Below, in pieces: positions 29,628 through 38,432 of a DNA stretch of 64,000 nt. Numbering within the stretch: position 1 is the stretch's first letter; the number at the start of each line of letters is the position of its first letter. Origin of the DNA: Pseudomonas mendocina (GTDB lineage: Bacteria > Pseudomonadota > Gammaproteobacteria > Pseudomonadales > Pseudomonadaceae). The notes under the pieces are model-generated. The model was not told the DNA's origin. It did no database searches and was given only the letters and a program-made list of their open reading frames with translations. A program made the translations under genes and the position numbers. The stretch spans positions 2,852,001-2,916,000 of the forward strand of contig NZ_CP027657.1 of assembly GCF_003008615.1 (NCBI RefSeq), read 5' to 3'.

Positions 29628-29728
29628 GGTGGGCTAAAGCCCACCCTACGGTAACGACTTCACTCGTAGGGTGCGCCGTGCGCACCGGGAATCAACGCAA
29701 GTACATCGGTGCGCATGGCGCACCCTGG
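29628..29728. repeat. REP-like repeats between purU and fdhA
   Basis: A short unit (GGTGGGCTAAAGCCCACCCT at 29628) is followed by GTAGGGTGCGCCGTGCGCAC (29666) and the inverted GGTGCGCATGGCGCACCC (29708). It is the same family as at 96, 34558 and 38373. Confidence 0.8.
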
Positions 29729-29827
29729 GCTCACCGCCCTGCCAGGCTTTACCGGCGGTGACCGGCAACAGACGAAAGAAGCTCCAGTGCAAGGCCGCGC
29801 GGCCCGTCGGTCGCGTCCTGTGTCCAC

Positions 29828-29835
29828 AACAAGAA
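29828..29835 (+). promoter_or_regulatory. Hfq/Crc CA motif in the fdhA leader
   Basis: AACAAGAA fits the A-rich Hfq/Crc target AAnAAnAA and sits directly before the fdhA Shine-Dalgarno (AAGGAG). It suggests catabolite repression of formaldehyde dehydrogenase. Confidence 0.5.
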
Positions 29836-29848
29836 AGGAGAGTTACGT

Positions 29849-31048
29849 ATGTCTGGTAATCGTGGTGTGGTTTATCTCGGTACGGGCAAGGTCGAAGTAC
29901 AGAAGATCGACTACCCGAAAATGCAGGATCCGCGCGGCAAGAAGATCGAGCACGGGGTCATCCTGAAAGTCGTTTCCACCAATATCTGCGGCTCCGACCA
30001 GCACATGGTGCGCGGTCGTACCACCGCTCAGGTCGGCCTGGTGCTGGGGCACGAGATCACCGGTGAGGTGATCGAGAAGGGCCGTGATGTCGAGCGCCTG
30101 CAGATCGGCGATCTGGTTTCCGTTCCCTTCAACGTCGCTTGCGGTCGTTGCCGTTCCTGCAAGGAGCAGCACACCGGTGTGTGTCTGACCGTCAACCCGG
30201 CGCGTGCCGGCGGTGCCTACGGCTACGTCGACATGGGCGACTGGACCGGCGGCCAGGCCGAGTACGTGCTGGTGCCTTACGCCGACTTCAACCTGCTCAA
30301 GCTGCCGGATCGCGACAAGGCCATGGAGAAGATCCGCGACCTGACTTGCCTGTCTGACATCCTACCCACCGGCTACCACGGCGCGGTCACTGCCGGCGTT
30401 GGGCCAGGCAGTACGGTGTATATCGCCGGCGCGGGTCCGGTCGGTCTGGCTGCTGCCGCCTCGGCGCGCCTGCTGGGTGCTGCGGTGGTAATCGTCGGTG
30501 ACGTGAATCCGGTGCGCCTGGCGCATGCCAAGGCTCAGGGCTTCGAAATCGCCGACCTGTCCAAGGACACGCCTTTGCATGAGCAGATCGCCGATCTGCT
30601 GGGTGAGCCGGAAGTGGATTGCGCGGTCGATGCCGTGGGCTTCGAAGCCCGTGGCCACGGCCATGCCGGCGCCCAGCAGGAGGCGCCGGCCACGGTGCTC
30701 AACTCGCTGATGGGCGTCGTGCGTGTAGCCGGCAAGATCGGTATTCCCGGCCTCTACGTGACCGAAGATCCGGGCGCGGTGGATGCGGCGGCGAAGATCG
30801 GTTCCCTGAGCATCCGCTTCGGCCTCGGCTGGGCCAAGTCGCACAGCTTCCACACCGGCCAGACCCCGGTGATGAAGTACAACCGCGCGCTGATGCAGGC
30901 CATCATGTGGGATCGCATCAACATCGCCGAAGTGGTCGGTGTGCAGGTCATTAGCTTGGACGACGCGCCGCGTGGCTACGGTGAGTTCGATGCCGGCGTG
31001 CCGAAGAAATTTGTCATCGACCCGCATAAGAGTTTCAGCGCGGCGTAA
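29849..31048 (+). CDS. fdhA: Glutathione-independent formaldehyde dehydrogenase
   Basis: A 399-residue zinc-dependent, NAD-dependent medium-chain dehydrogenase that oxidises formaldehyde to formate without glutathione. Catalytic-zinc residues are in NICGSDQHM and GHEITGEV, the structural-zinc cysteines in CGRCRSCKEQHTGVC, and the cofactor fold in VYIAGAGPVGLAAAA. Homologous Pseudomonas enzymes use bound NAD. It removes the formaldehyde released by GbcA, demethylation of dimethylglycine, and SoxBDAG. A strong terminator lies 9 bp after the stop. Confidence 0.96.
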   Translation: MSGNRGVVYLGTGKVEVQKIDYPKMQDPRGKKIEHGVILKVVSTNICGSDQHMVRGRTTAQVGLVLGHEITGEVIEKGRDVERLQIGDLVSVPFNVACGRCRSCKEQHTGVCLTVNPARAGGAYGYVDMGDWTGGQAEYVLVPYADFNLLKLPDRDKAMEKIRDLTCLSDILPTGYHGAVTAGVGPGSTVYIAGAGPVGLAAAASARLLGAAVVIVGDVNPVRLAHAKAQGFEIADLSKDTPLHEQIADLLGEPEVDCAVDAVGFEARGHGHAGAQQEAPATVLNSLMGVVRVAGKIGIPGLYVTEDPGAVDAAAKIGSLSIRFGLGWAKSHSFHTGQTPVMKYNRALMQAIMWDRINIAEVVGVQVISLDDAPRGYGEFDAGVPKKFVIDPHKSFSAA

Positions 31049-31056
31049 GTGCAAAG

Positions 31057-31091
31057 CGCAGCCCGGGTGGCTCCGGGCTGCGTTCGTTTCA
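31057..31091 (+). terminator. Terminator after fdhA
   Basis: CGCAGCCCGG (31057) pairs perfectly with CCGGGCTGCG (31073) around a 6-base loop; TTCGTTTC follows. The 240 bp beyond, to 31323, carry no gene and one degenerate repeat remnant near 31200. Confidence 0.85.
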
Positions 31092-31323
31092 CGGCATGGG
31101 CGCAGTGCTTGCGCCTTTTTTGGGGGAGCCTGCGGGTTCCCCTTTTCTTTGCCTGGTGAAGTTGCGGGGCGTCCTGCAGGGTGTGTGGGGGCCGCTTAGG
31201 CCGTGCGCACCGATCCATCCATCATGAGCATGGCGCCATCGCGGATTTACAGGTGAGCATCACGGCTGAAGCCACTCACACAATGGCATTTCCGTGTTCA
31301 CCTCCAGGCACGCATGCGCCTGG

Positions 31324-32646
31324 TTATTGCAGCCCGTATTTCTTCACCTTGTCGAACAGCGTGGTCTTGGCCAGACCCAGTGCCTGGGCGGCCTGGCTGA
31401 GGTTGCCGGCGTGACGCTCCAGCGCCGCACCCAGCAGGTTGCGCTCGAAGGCTTCCACCGCTTCGTTGAAGCCCAGTGCGTGGTTGTCGGCCTGGCCGCT
31501 TTTCTTGAATACCGGCAGGCCCAGGGCGAAACGCTCGGCGACATTGCGCAGTTCGCGCACGTTGCCCGGCCAGTCGTGTGCGGTCAGGGCCGCCAGGGTG
31601 TGGCGATCCAGTTCCGGTACCGCGCGGTCGAAGCGCAGCGCGGCCAGTTGCAGGAAGTGTTCGAACAGCAGGGCGATGTCTTCGCGGCGTTCGCGCAGCG
31701 GCGGCAGCTCCAGGGTCACCACGTTGAGCCGGTAGTACAGGTCACTGCGAAACTCGCCGCGTCTGCCCAGCTCGTCGAGGTCGGACTTGGTGGCAGCGAT
31801 CACCCGGCAGTCGACATCGATCGACTGGTTCGAGCCGAGTCGTTCCAGGCTGTGCTCCTGCAGCACACGCAGCAGTTTGATCTGCAGGCCCAGCGGCATG
31901 CTCTCGATCTCGTCGAGAAACAGGCTGCCACCGTCGGCATGTTCGATCTTGCCGATGCGCCGCTTGCCGGCGCCGGTGAAGGCATGTGCCTCGTGGCCGA
32001 ATATCTCGCTCTCGAACAGGCTTTCCGGCAGGCCGCCACAGTTGAGGGCGACGAACTGCTTGCTCTGCCGCCTGCTGAAATCGTGCAGGCAGCGGGCGAC
32101 CAGTTCCTTGCCGGTACCGGTCTCGCCTTCGATCAGCACGTTGGCGTTGGTGTCGGCGACGTTGGCGATCAGCTCGCGCAGCTGCTGCATGGCCGGCGAA
32201 CGGCCGATGATGCGCTGCTCCAGTGCCTGGCGCCCGGCCAGTTGGCGGCGCAGGGCACTGACTTCGCGAGCCAGGCTGCGTTGCTCCAGGGCGCGGCGGG
32301 CGACGTCGACCAGACGTTCGGGGGAGAAGGGCTTTTCCATGAAGTCGTAGGCGCCGTCACGCATTGCGCCGACGGCCATACCGATGTCGCCGTGGCCGGT
32401 GATCAGCACCACCGGCAGGCGTGCGTCGCGCTGCTTGAGGCGGGTCAGCAGTTCCAGGCCATCAATGCCGGGCAGGCGAATGTCGCTGATGACGATGCCG
32501 GCGAAATCTTCGTCAACCCGCTGCAAGGCCTCTTCGGCGCTGCCTACACCGATGCTGTCGATGTCTTCCAGGGCCAGTGCCTGCTGGCAACCGAGCAGCA
32601 CATGGGGATCGTCTTCGACGATCAGGACGGTGAGGCTGTCGCTCAT
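31324..32646 (-). CDS. aauR: AauR, sigma-54 response regulator of acidic amino acid uptake
   Basis: A 440-residue NtrC-family activator. The receiver domain has the phospho-Asp in VISDIRLPGIDG, the AAA+ domain has GETGTGKE, a GA-F loop (HEAHAFTGA) and LFLDEIES, and a Fis-type helix-turn-helix (LSQAAQALGLAKTTLFDKVKKYGL) ends the protein. The sequence alone looks like DctD. The adjacent Glu/Asp ABC transporter and the TTCGG-N4-CCGAA palindromes upstream of its first gene point to AauR, which activates aat genes in P. putida. It overlaps aauS by 4 bp. Confidence 0.85.
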   Translation of the reverse strand: MSDSLTVLIVEDDPHVLLGCQQALALEDIDSIGVGSAEEALQRVDEDFAGIVISDIRLPGIDGLELLTRLKQRDARLPVVLITGHGDIGMAVGAMRDGAYDFMEKPFSPERLVDVARRALEQRSLAREVSALRRQLAGRQALEQRIIGRSPAMQQLRELIANVADTNANVLIEGETGTGKELVARCLHDFSRRQSKQFVALNCGGLPESLFESEIFGHEAHAFTGAGKRRIGKIEHADGGSLFLDEIESMPLGLQIKLLRVLQEHSLERLGSNQSIDVDCRVIAATKSDLDELGRRGEFRSDLYYRLNVVTLELPPLRERREDIALLFEHFLQLAALRFDRAVPELDRHTLAALTAHDWPGNVRELRNVAERFALGLPVFKKSGQADNHALGFNEAVEAFERNLLGAALERHAGNLSQAAQALGLAKTTLFDKVKKYGLQ

Positions 32647-34523
32647 GCTTTGGGCTCCCGCGGGTAGGGTAGGCTGAGGATGAAGGCGGTGCCGCCCTCG
32701 TCCGGGTGGCGTACGGTGAGGCTGCCGCCTGCGGCTGCGGCCAGGCTGGCGGACAGGGTCAGGCCGAGGCCCAGGCCCTGTTCGCCGGGTTTGGTGGTAA
32801 AGAACGGCTCGAACAGGTGCGCGCGGGTTTCCGGGGCAATGCCGGGGCCGTTGTCGCGCACTTCCAGCTGGTAGCCATCGGCTTCAGCGGTGCCGCTCAG
32901 CCACAGCTGGCGGTCGACCTGGTCGCGCATGGCATCGAGGGCGTTGCTGATCAGGTTGACCAGAATCTGCTCCAGGCGAATCTGTTCGATGGCCAGGCGC
33001 ACCTCGTCCTGCTCCGGGTGTAAATAGTCGCGATGAATGGTCATGCTGGTGCGTTGCAGGCGCGGATGCAGGAGCATAACGGCCGCATCCACCGCCTGCT
33101 GCAGCGAGGCCTCGCCGCTATCACCGGTACGGCGGGCGAAGGCGCGCAGGCTGCCGGTGATCTTACCCATGCGATCGACCAGTTCACCGATGTTCTGCAG
33201 GTTGCTGCTGGCGACATCCAGCGCACCACGCTGAAGGAAGCGCACGGTGTTGCCGGACAGCGTGCGCAGCGCCGCCAGTGGCTGATTCAGCTCGTGGGCG
33301 ATGCTGGTGGACATCTGCCCGATCACCGCCAGCTTGCCGGCCTGCACCAGTTCGTCCTGGGCCTGACGCAGAGTGGTTTCGGCCTGCTCGCGCTCGCGCA
33401 CCTCGGCTTGCAGGCGCTCGTTGCTGGCCTGCAGGTCGGCGGTGCGCTCGGTGATCTTGCGCTCCAGCTCATCGTTGGCCGCTTGCAGCGCTTCGCGGGC
33501 GGCCAGGCGCGTGGCGATCACCTTGCGGCGCTCGTTCCAGGCAATCAGCAGGAAGGCCAGCAGTGCCGCCGCCACGGCCGCCAGCATGCCGTGGATCATG
33601 GCGGCGCTGCGTTGCTCCTGCAGCGGGCTGAGCAGGGTCAGGTGCCAGGGCGTGTCTTCCAGGCGGCGGGTTTGCAGCAGGTAATTGGCTGGCGTACCGG
33701 CGGTGGCGAAGCTGACCTGCTCGATGCCGTCGTCCAGTGGCGAGCGGTTGAACAGCTGCAGTTCCTCCAGCGCGGCCCAGTGGTATTGCAGGCTGCGCGC
33801 CAGGCGTTCCTTGGTCTCGTCATCGAGTGGACGCACGGCCTTGAGGCGTACCATCGGGTCACTGGCGAGGATGATGATGCCGTTCTCGTCACTGACGTAG
33901 GCTTCCAGCAGGGCGCGTTGCCAGCGCTCTTCGAGGGCATCGAGGCGTACCTTGACCACCGCCACGCCGATGATGCGTTTGCCGTCGCGCAAACCGTGGG
34001 CCAGGTAGTAGCCAGGCTCGCCGGTGGTGCTGCCGATACCGTAGAAGCGCCCGGGCAGGCCCTTGATTGCGTCCTGGTAATAGGCGCGGAACGACAGATC
34101 CTCGCCGAGGTAGCTGTCGGCTTGCTCCCAGTTGCTGGTAGCGATCACTCGGCCATCCGGGTCGAGCACGTAGATGGCCAGGCTGCCGCTGCGTTGGTTG
34201 AGGCCGGCCAGGTACTGATTGACGTGATGCCGGCGATAGGCCGTGGGCGCCAGCAGCAGGCGCGAGACGTTGCCTTCCAGCTCCAGCAGGCTGGGCAGGT
34301 AGGTGTATTTGGTGATCTCACTTTCGACGGCGCGGGCGTTGAGCTCCAGCTGGCGCTCACCGTTTTCGGCCAGGGCGCGGATACCGGCACGGTCGCTGAT
34401 GTGGTAGCCGGCGTAGCCACAGCCGAGCACCAGCAGCAGGAACAGCAGGATCAGCGACAGGTGACGGAGCAGGCGCGGTTTCACGATCAGGTCGGCGCGA
34501 GGACTGATGGACAGGCATTGCAT
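32643..34523 (-). CDS. aauS: AauS, sensor histidine kinase of acidic amino acid uptake
   Basis: A 626-residue membrane kinase of the DctB type. TM1 is RHLSLILLFLLLVLGCGYAGYH, then a double-CACHE periplasmic sensor (about 45-300), TM2 (MIHGMLAAVAAALLAFLLIA), a coiled coil and the kinase core with H-box SIAHELNQPLAALRTLSGN, N-box NLISNALDAM and G-boxes DNGPGIAPE and GEQGLGLGL. The double ATG at 34526/34523 lies after GGGAGG; 34523 gives the better spacing. Periplasmic Glu/Asp sensing is inferred from known AauS. Confidence 0.85.
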   Translation of the reverse strand: MQCLSISPRADLIVKPRLLRHLSLILLFLLLVLGCGYAGYHISDRAGIRALAENGERQLELNARAVESEITKYTYLPSLLELEGNVSRLLLAPTAYRRHHVNQYLAGLNQRSGSLAIYVLDPDGRVIATSNWEQADSYLGEDLSFRAYYQDAIKGLPGRFYGIGSTTGEPGYYLAHGLRDGKRIIGVAVVKVRLDALEERWQRALLEAYVSDENGIIILASDPMVRLKAVRPLDDETKERLARSLQYHWAALEELQLFNRSPLDDGIEQVSFATAGTPANYLLQTRRLEDTPWHLTLLSPLQEQRSAAMIHGMLAAVAAALLAFLLIAWNERRKVIATRLAAREALQAANDELERKITERTADLQASNERLQAEVREREQAETTLRQAQDELVQAGKLAVIGQMSTSIAHELNQPLAALRTLSGNTVRFLQRGALDVASSNLQNIGELVDRMGKITGSLRAFARRTGDSGEASLQQAVDAAVMLLHPRLQRTSMTIHRDYLHPEQDEVRLAIEQIRLEQILVNLISNALDAMRDQVDRQLWLSGTAEADGYQLEVRDNGPGIAPETRAHLFEPFFTTKPGEQGLGLGLTLSASLAAAAGGSLTVRHPDEGGTAFILSLPYPREPKA

Positions 34524-34557
34524 CATAGTCCTCCCCAGGCTGACCAGTTGCTCGACG

Positions 34558-34619
34558 CGTAGGGTGCGCCACGCGCACCGGTTGTGGTGCGTTGGCATTG
34601 GTGCGCACGGCGCACCCTA
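34558..34619. repeat. REP-like repeat pair between aauS and aatP
   Basis: GCGTAGGGTGCGCCACGCGC (34558) faces GGTGCGCACGGCGCACCCTA (34599). It fills nearly all of the gap between the transporter operon and aauS and may end the transporter transcript. Confidence 0.85.
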
Positions 34620-34628
34620 GCTGTCCGG

Positions 34629-35363
34629 TCAGTGCTGGAGGATTTTCGCCAGGAACTGCTGAGCACGATCGGAGCGGGCGTTGATGTCGCCGAAGAATTC
34701 CTCCTTCGGACAGTCTTCGACGATCTGTCCGGCGTCCATGAAGATCACCCGGTCGGCGACCTTGCGCGCGAAGCCCATCTCGTGAGTCACGCACATCATG
34801 GTCATGCCTTCGTGGGCCAGTTGCACCATCACGTCGAGCACTTCGTTGACCATTTCCGGGTCAAGCGCCGAGGTCGGTTCATCGAACAGCATCACCACCG
34901 GATCCATGGCCAGGGCACGGGCGATGGCCACGCGTTGTTGTTGACCGCCGGAGAGCTGGCCCGGGTGCTTGTGCGCATGCGCGGACAGGCCGACGCGGTC
35001 GAGCAGAGCCAGACCCTTCTTGGTCGCTTCTTCCTTGCTGCGGCCGAGCACCTTGATCTGGGCGATGGTCAGGTTCTCGGTGATGGTCAGGTGCGGGAAC
35101 AGCTCGAAGTGCTGGAACACCATGCCAACGCGCGAGCGCAGCTTGGGCAGGTTGGTCTTCTTGTCGGCAATCGAGGTGCCGTCGACCACGATGTCGCCTT
35201 TCTGGAATGGCTCCAGCGCGTTGACGCACTTGATCAGGGTCGACTTGCCCGAGCCGGACGGCCCGCACACCACGACCACTTCGCCCTTCTTCACCTCGGT
35301 GCTGCAATCGGTCAGCACCTGGAAGTCCCCGTACCACTTGTTGACGTTCTGGATGGAAATCAT
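34629..35363 (-). CDS. aatP: Glutamate/aspartate ABC transporter ATP-binding protein
   Basis: A 244-residue ATPase of the polar amino-acid (GltL/GlnQ) family. Walker A is GPSGSGKST, the Q-loop lies in [11 protein letters not shown], the signature is [15 protein letters not shown], Walker B is [12 protein letters not shown] and the switch His is in [12 protein letters not shown]. It overlaps the preceding permease by 4 bp (ATGA). Position and partner genes match aatP of P. putida (gltL in enteric nomenclature). Confidence 0.94.
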   Translation of the reverse strand: MISIQNVNKWYGDFQVLTDCSTEVKKGEVVVVCGPSGSGKSTLIKCVNALEPFQKGDIVVDGTSIADKKTNLPKLRSRVGMVFQHFELFPHLTITENLTIAQIKVLGRSKEEATKKGLALLDRVGLSAHAHKHPGQLSGGQQQRVAIARALAMDPVVMLFDEPTSALDPEMVNEVLDVMVQLAHEGMTMMCVTHEMGFARKVADRVIFMDAGQIVEDCPKEEFFGDINARSDRAQQFLAKILQH

Positions 35364-36028
35364 ACGGCTAACCTTTTTTGCAGGAGCTTGACCAGGCGCG
35401 AGGCGGCGAAGCTGATGGTGAAGTAGACCAAACCGGCGAAAATCAGAAACTCATGGGGCTGGCCCAGAATGTCGCCACGCGAGCGAGCGGCATTGAGGAA
35501 GTCCATCAGGCCCACGGTGTACACCAGCGAGGTGTCCTGGAACAGGATGATGCTCTGTTGCAGCAACAGCGGAGTCATCTTGCGGAAGGCCTGCGGCAGG
35601 ATGATCATGCGCATGCTCTGGCCGTAGGTCATGCCGAGAGCCGAGGCAGCGCCCATCTGACCCTTGGGAATGGCCTGGATGCCGGCACGGACGATCTCGC
35701 AGAAGTAGGCCGCCTCGAACATCACGAAGGCCACCAGGCACGAGCTGAACGCGCCTACGGGGGTGTCCTCGCCGGTGATCCAGCGCAGGATGAACGGCAC
35801 CGCGAAGTAGAACCAGGTGATCACCAGCAGCAGCGGGATCGAGCGGAAGTAGTTGACGTAAGTGGCGGCGATGTTCGACAGCAGCTTGCTGTGCGACAAA
35901 CGCATCAGGGCCAGCAGGGTGCCCAGAGCCACGCCGCCGATGATGCCCAGGGCCATCAGCTGCAGGGTCATCGCCATGCCTTCCCACAGGCCCGGCAGGG
36001 CGGGGATGATTTCGCTGAAATCCATCAT
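35360..36028 (-). CDS. aatM: Glutamate/aspartate ABC transporter permease (AatM/GltK)
   Basis: A 222-residue inner-membrane permease of the His/Glu/Gln class with about five membrane helices and the EAA motif ([22 protein letters not shown]) that contacts the ATPase. It overlaps neighbours by 4 bp on both sides, so the three downstream genes form a coupled unit. The MM start at 36028 is in the coupled ATGA position. Confidence 0.92.
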   Translation of the reverse strand: MMDFSEIIPALPGLWEGMAMTLQLMALGIIGGVALGTLLALMRLSHSKLLSNIAATYVNYFRSIPLLLVITWFYFAVPFILRWITGEDTPVGAFSSCLVAFVMFEAAYFCEIVRAGIQAIPKGQMGAASALGMTYGQSMRMIILPQAFRKMTPLLLQQSIILFQDTSLVYTVGLMDFLNAARSRGDILGQPHEFLIFAGLVYFTISFAASRLVKLLQKRLAV

Positions 36029-36771
36029 TTACCCCCTACGGAGATCAGGCCGGGTACGGCGACCTTCTTCTCGATCATGCGCATGATCATCATCAGGCTC
36101 ATGTTCAAGGTGAAGTAGATCAGCGTGGCCAGGGTGAAGGCTTCGAACAGGTTGGCGCTGAACTCGGCGGTCTGCTTGGTCTGCGCCAGCAGTTCCATCA
36201 GGCCGATCAGCGACGCCACCGAGGAGTTCTTGAAGATGTTGAGGAACTCGCTGGTAAGCGGCGGAATGATGATGCGAAACGCCTGCGGCAACAGCACGTT
36301 GGTGTAGATCTGCGGCAGGCGGAAGCCCATGGCGTAGGCTGCGGCGGTCTGTCCCTTGGGCAGCGCCTCGATACCGGTGCGTACCTGTTCGCAGACGCGG
36401 GCGGCGGTGAACAGGCCGAGGCACACCACCACCGACAGGTAGGCCGAAGTGGCCGGGTTGAGATCCTGTTTGAACCACAGCTCCAGCGGTTCGGGCAGCA
36501 GATCCGGCACCAGGAAGTACCAGAGGAACAGCTGCACCAGCAGCGGTACGTTGCGGAAGATTTCCACGTAGGCGGTTGCCAGGCCGGACAGCCAGCGGTT
36601 CGGCAGGGTACGCATGACGCCAAGCAGCGAGCCCAGCGCCAGGGCGATGATCCAGCCAGCCAGGGCGATGGCGATGGTCCAGCCCAGGCCGGTGATGAAC
36701 CAGTCCAGGTAGGTCTCGCTGCCGATGCCGGTGGACTTGAAGTAGATACCCCAGTCCCAGTTGTAATTCAT
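36025..36771 (-). CDS. aatQ: Glutamate/aspartate ABC transporter permease (AatQ/GltJ)
   Basis: A 248-residue permease paralogous to AatM. It has the EAA loop CEQVRTGIEALPKGQTAAAYAMG, an N-terminal MNYNWDWGIYFKSTG typical of GltJ, and five or so membrane helices. It is separated from the binding-protein gene by 471 bp with hairpins, an unusual gap for this operon. Confidence 0.92.
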   Translation of the reverse strand: MNYNWDWGIYFKSTGIGSETYLDWFITGLGWTIAIALAGWIIALALGSLLGVMRTLPNRWLSGLATAYVEIFRNVPLLVQLFLWYFLVPDLLPEPLELWFKQDLNPATSAYLSVVVCLGLFTAARVCEQVRTGIEALPKGQTAAAYAMGFRLPQIYTNVLLPQAFRIIIPPLTSEFLNIFKNSSVASLIGLMELLAQTKQTAEFSANLFEAFTLATLIYFTLNMSLMMIMRMIEKKVAVPGLISVGGK

Positions 36772-37242
36772 TACGGTTTTCCCCTCTTGTGAGGACGGGA
36801 TCTGCTGCGCGTCAGCCCTGCTGCGTTAGAAACAGGCTCGGAAGTCGTTTGCGACTAACGCACTTCAGTGCGACCCCGAAGGGGCGAACGAAGTGAGTCA
36901 TGCTCATGTACAAAAGTACACTCCGCTTCCTCGCCTCTTTCTGCCTTGCATGGCTCTAGCTCGCGAGATCCTAGGTACGGCTTTGATGACGAAGCGCGAA
37001 AGCGGGCGACAGTTCCCCGTATCCGCCTGGGGGGGGCTGAAATAGTCGTCATTCCCGCGCAGGCGGGAATCCAGAACCCCGCAGCACCTGGGCTCCCACC
37101 TTCGCGGGAGTGACGGTGTGGGGCTTTTCAGCGCTTCCCTAGCGGACGGTCTCGGCTTCGTCAGAAATTGGGTTGGGGAAGCCGCTGGCTTCCCCGGAGT
37201 CCCCGCGCCGTGACGCCTCGTGAGCGTGGCGGCGCATCACCG
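36772..37242. repeat. Hairpin-rich repeat region inside the aat operon
   Basis: No gene. It has several palindromes: GTCGTTTGCGAC, CGCACTTCAGTGCG and CCCCGAAGGGG (about 36852-36891), and ATTCCCGCGCAGGCGGGAAT (37049) facing CTCCCACCTTCGCGGGAG (37092). The 37049 element resembles a repeat unit common in pseudomonads. A series of stable hairpins just after the binding-protein gene could protect its mRNA and reduce read-through to the permeases. Confidence 0.6.
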
Positions 37243-38151
37243 TCAAATCTGTTCTGCGGATTTGTCGGTCGGGTTGGCGATCAGCTTCTTCAGCTCGTCG
37301 CTCATGGGGAAATTCAGGTTCAGGCCCTTCGGTGGGACGGGCTGCTGGAACCACTTGGCGTAGATGTCGTTGATCTCGCCGGAAGCGAAGGTGTCGCTGA
37401 TGGCCTTGTCGACCACTTTCTTGAAGCCGGCGTCACCCTTGCGCACCATACAGCCATAGATTTCGAAGGATTGCGGCGTACCGACCACGGCCCAGTCGTC
37501 CGGCTTCTTGGCCTTGGCCATTTCGCCAGCGAGCAGGGCGTCGTCCATCATGAAGGCGACGGCGCGGTTGGATTCGAGCATCAGGAAGGACTCGCCGTGA
37601 TCCTTGGCGGAAATCACGTTCATGCCCATCTTCTTCTCGGCGTTCATCGACTTGATCAGGCGCTCGGAAGTGGTGCCGGCGGTGGTCACCACGTTCTTGC
37701 CCTTCAGGTCTTCGAAATCGTTGATGCCGCTGGTCTTCTTGGCCAGCAGGCGGGTGCCCACCTCGAAGATGCCAACGGAGAAATCGACCTGCTGCTGGCG
37801 CTCGATGTTGTTGGTGGTGGAGCCGCACTCCAGATCGACGGTGCCGTTCTGCACCAGCGGAATACGGGTCTGCGAGGTGACCAGGTTGTAGCGCACCTTG
37901 AGGTCGGGCATGCCCAGTTCCTGCTTCAGCGCCTCGACGACTTTCAGTTGCAGGTCATGGGAATAGCCGATCGGCTGACGGGAGTTGTCGCCGTAGTAGG
38001 AGAAGGGGATGGAGGAGTCGCGGTGGCCCAGGGTGATGGTGCCGGAGTCCTTGATCTTCTTCAGGGTGCCGGTCAGTTCTTCGGCGATGGCTGGAGTGGA
38101 AAGGACGGCTGCAGCAATGGCCACGCTCAGTACACGGTGGAAGGTACGCAT
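37243..38151 (-). CDS. aatJ: Glutamate/aspartate-binding periplasmic protein
   Basis: A 302-residue solute-binding protein (GltI/AatJ) with a signal peptide (MRTFHRVLSVAIAAAVLSTPAIA) and the type-II periplasmic fold: TITLGHRDSSIPFSYYGDN, DLKVRYNLVTSQTRIPLVQ, VDLECGSTTNNIERQ. It starts with ATG at 38151; the TTG one codon earlier is a weaker option. It is first in the operon and, with hairpins behind it, probably the most abundant product. Upstream lie a Crc-type motif, a -24/-12 promoter and AauR boxes. Confidence 0.94.
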   Translation of the reverse strand: MRTFHRVLSVAIAAAVLSTPAIAEELTGTLKKIKDSGTITLGHRDSSIPFSYYGDNSRQPIGYSHDLQLKVVEALKQELGMPDLKVRYNLVTSQTRIPLVQNGTVDLECGSTTNNIERQQQVDFSVGIFEVGTRLLAKKTSGINDFEDLKGKNVVTTAGTTSERLIKSMNAEKKMGMNVISAKDHGESFLMLESNRAVAFMMDDALLAGEMAKAKKPDDWAVVGTPQSFEIYGCMVRKGDAGFKKVVDKAISDTFASGEINDIYAKWFQQPVPPKGLNLNFPMSDELKKLIANPTDKSAEQI

Positions 38152-38168
38152 CAATCGAGTCCTCGATG

Positions 38169-38176
38169 TTGTTGTT
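38169..38176 (-). promoter_or_regulatory. Hfq/Crc CA motif in the aatJ leader
   Basis: The minus strand reads AACAACAA (within CACAACAACAACATC), a perfect AAnAAnAA motif just upstream of the aatJ ribosome-binding site. Confidence 0.65.
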
Positions 38177-38237
38177 GTGATGGCGCTTGAACGCCACTTT
38201 GCTCAGGGAAGGTCTATCGCATTCCTGAAGAGGACGG

Positions 38238-38253
38238 AGCAGGATGTGTGCCA
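38238..38253 (-). promoter_or_regulatory. Sigma-54 promoter of aatJ
   Basis: On the minus strand TGGCACACATCCTGCT has GG-N10-GC and a perfect TGGCAC -24 element; the -12 is CTGC rather than TTGC. It lies about 87 bp upstream of aatJ and 67-112 bp downstream of the AauR boxes. Confidence 0.78.
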
Positions 38254-38319
38254 GTGCCTGAATCAACCCTAATTTATTGATTTTTAATGGTTTTATTTTT
38301 GATGTGGTGAGATGGGGCG

Positions 38320-38333
38320 TTCGGCTTGGCGAA
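38320..38333. promoter_or_regulatory. AauR-type box (imperfect, proximal)
   Basis: TTCGG-CTTG-GCGAA matches TTCGG-N4-CCGAA with one mismatch. Its centre is exactly 31 bp from that of the perfect box, about three helical turns. Confidence 0.65.
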
Positions 38334-38350
38334 TAAGCCGGGGTGGCTCG

Positions 38351-38364
38351 TTCGGAAAGCCGAA
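38351..38364. promoter_or_regulatory. AauR-type box (perfect, distal)
   Basis: TTCGG-AAAG-CCGAA is a perfect palindrome matching the inverted repeat reported, as I recall, for AauR-controlled promoters in P. putida. Confidence 0.75.
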
Positions 38365-38372
38365 CGCGAACC

Positions 38373-38432
38373 GTAGGGTGCGCCGTGCGCACCGCCCCTC
38401 CAGAGCCATTGGTGCGCACGTAACACCCTACG
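38373..38432. repeat. REP-like repeat pair overlapping the plsC-like gene end
   Basis: CGTAGGGTGCGCCGTGCGCA (38373) faces GGTGCGCACGTAACACCCTA (38411). The stop codon of the acyltransferase gene (complement, 38428-38430) is the TAG within this repeat's edge. Confidence 0.8.

Noticed and set aside
31324..34523. DctB/DctD identity for the kinase-regulator pair.
   Set aside because: Sequence resembles DctBD, but adjacency to the Glu/Asp transporter and the TTCGG-N4-CCGAA boxes at its promoter favour AauS/AauR; no dctA is present in the window.
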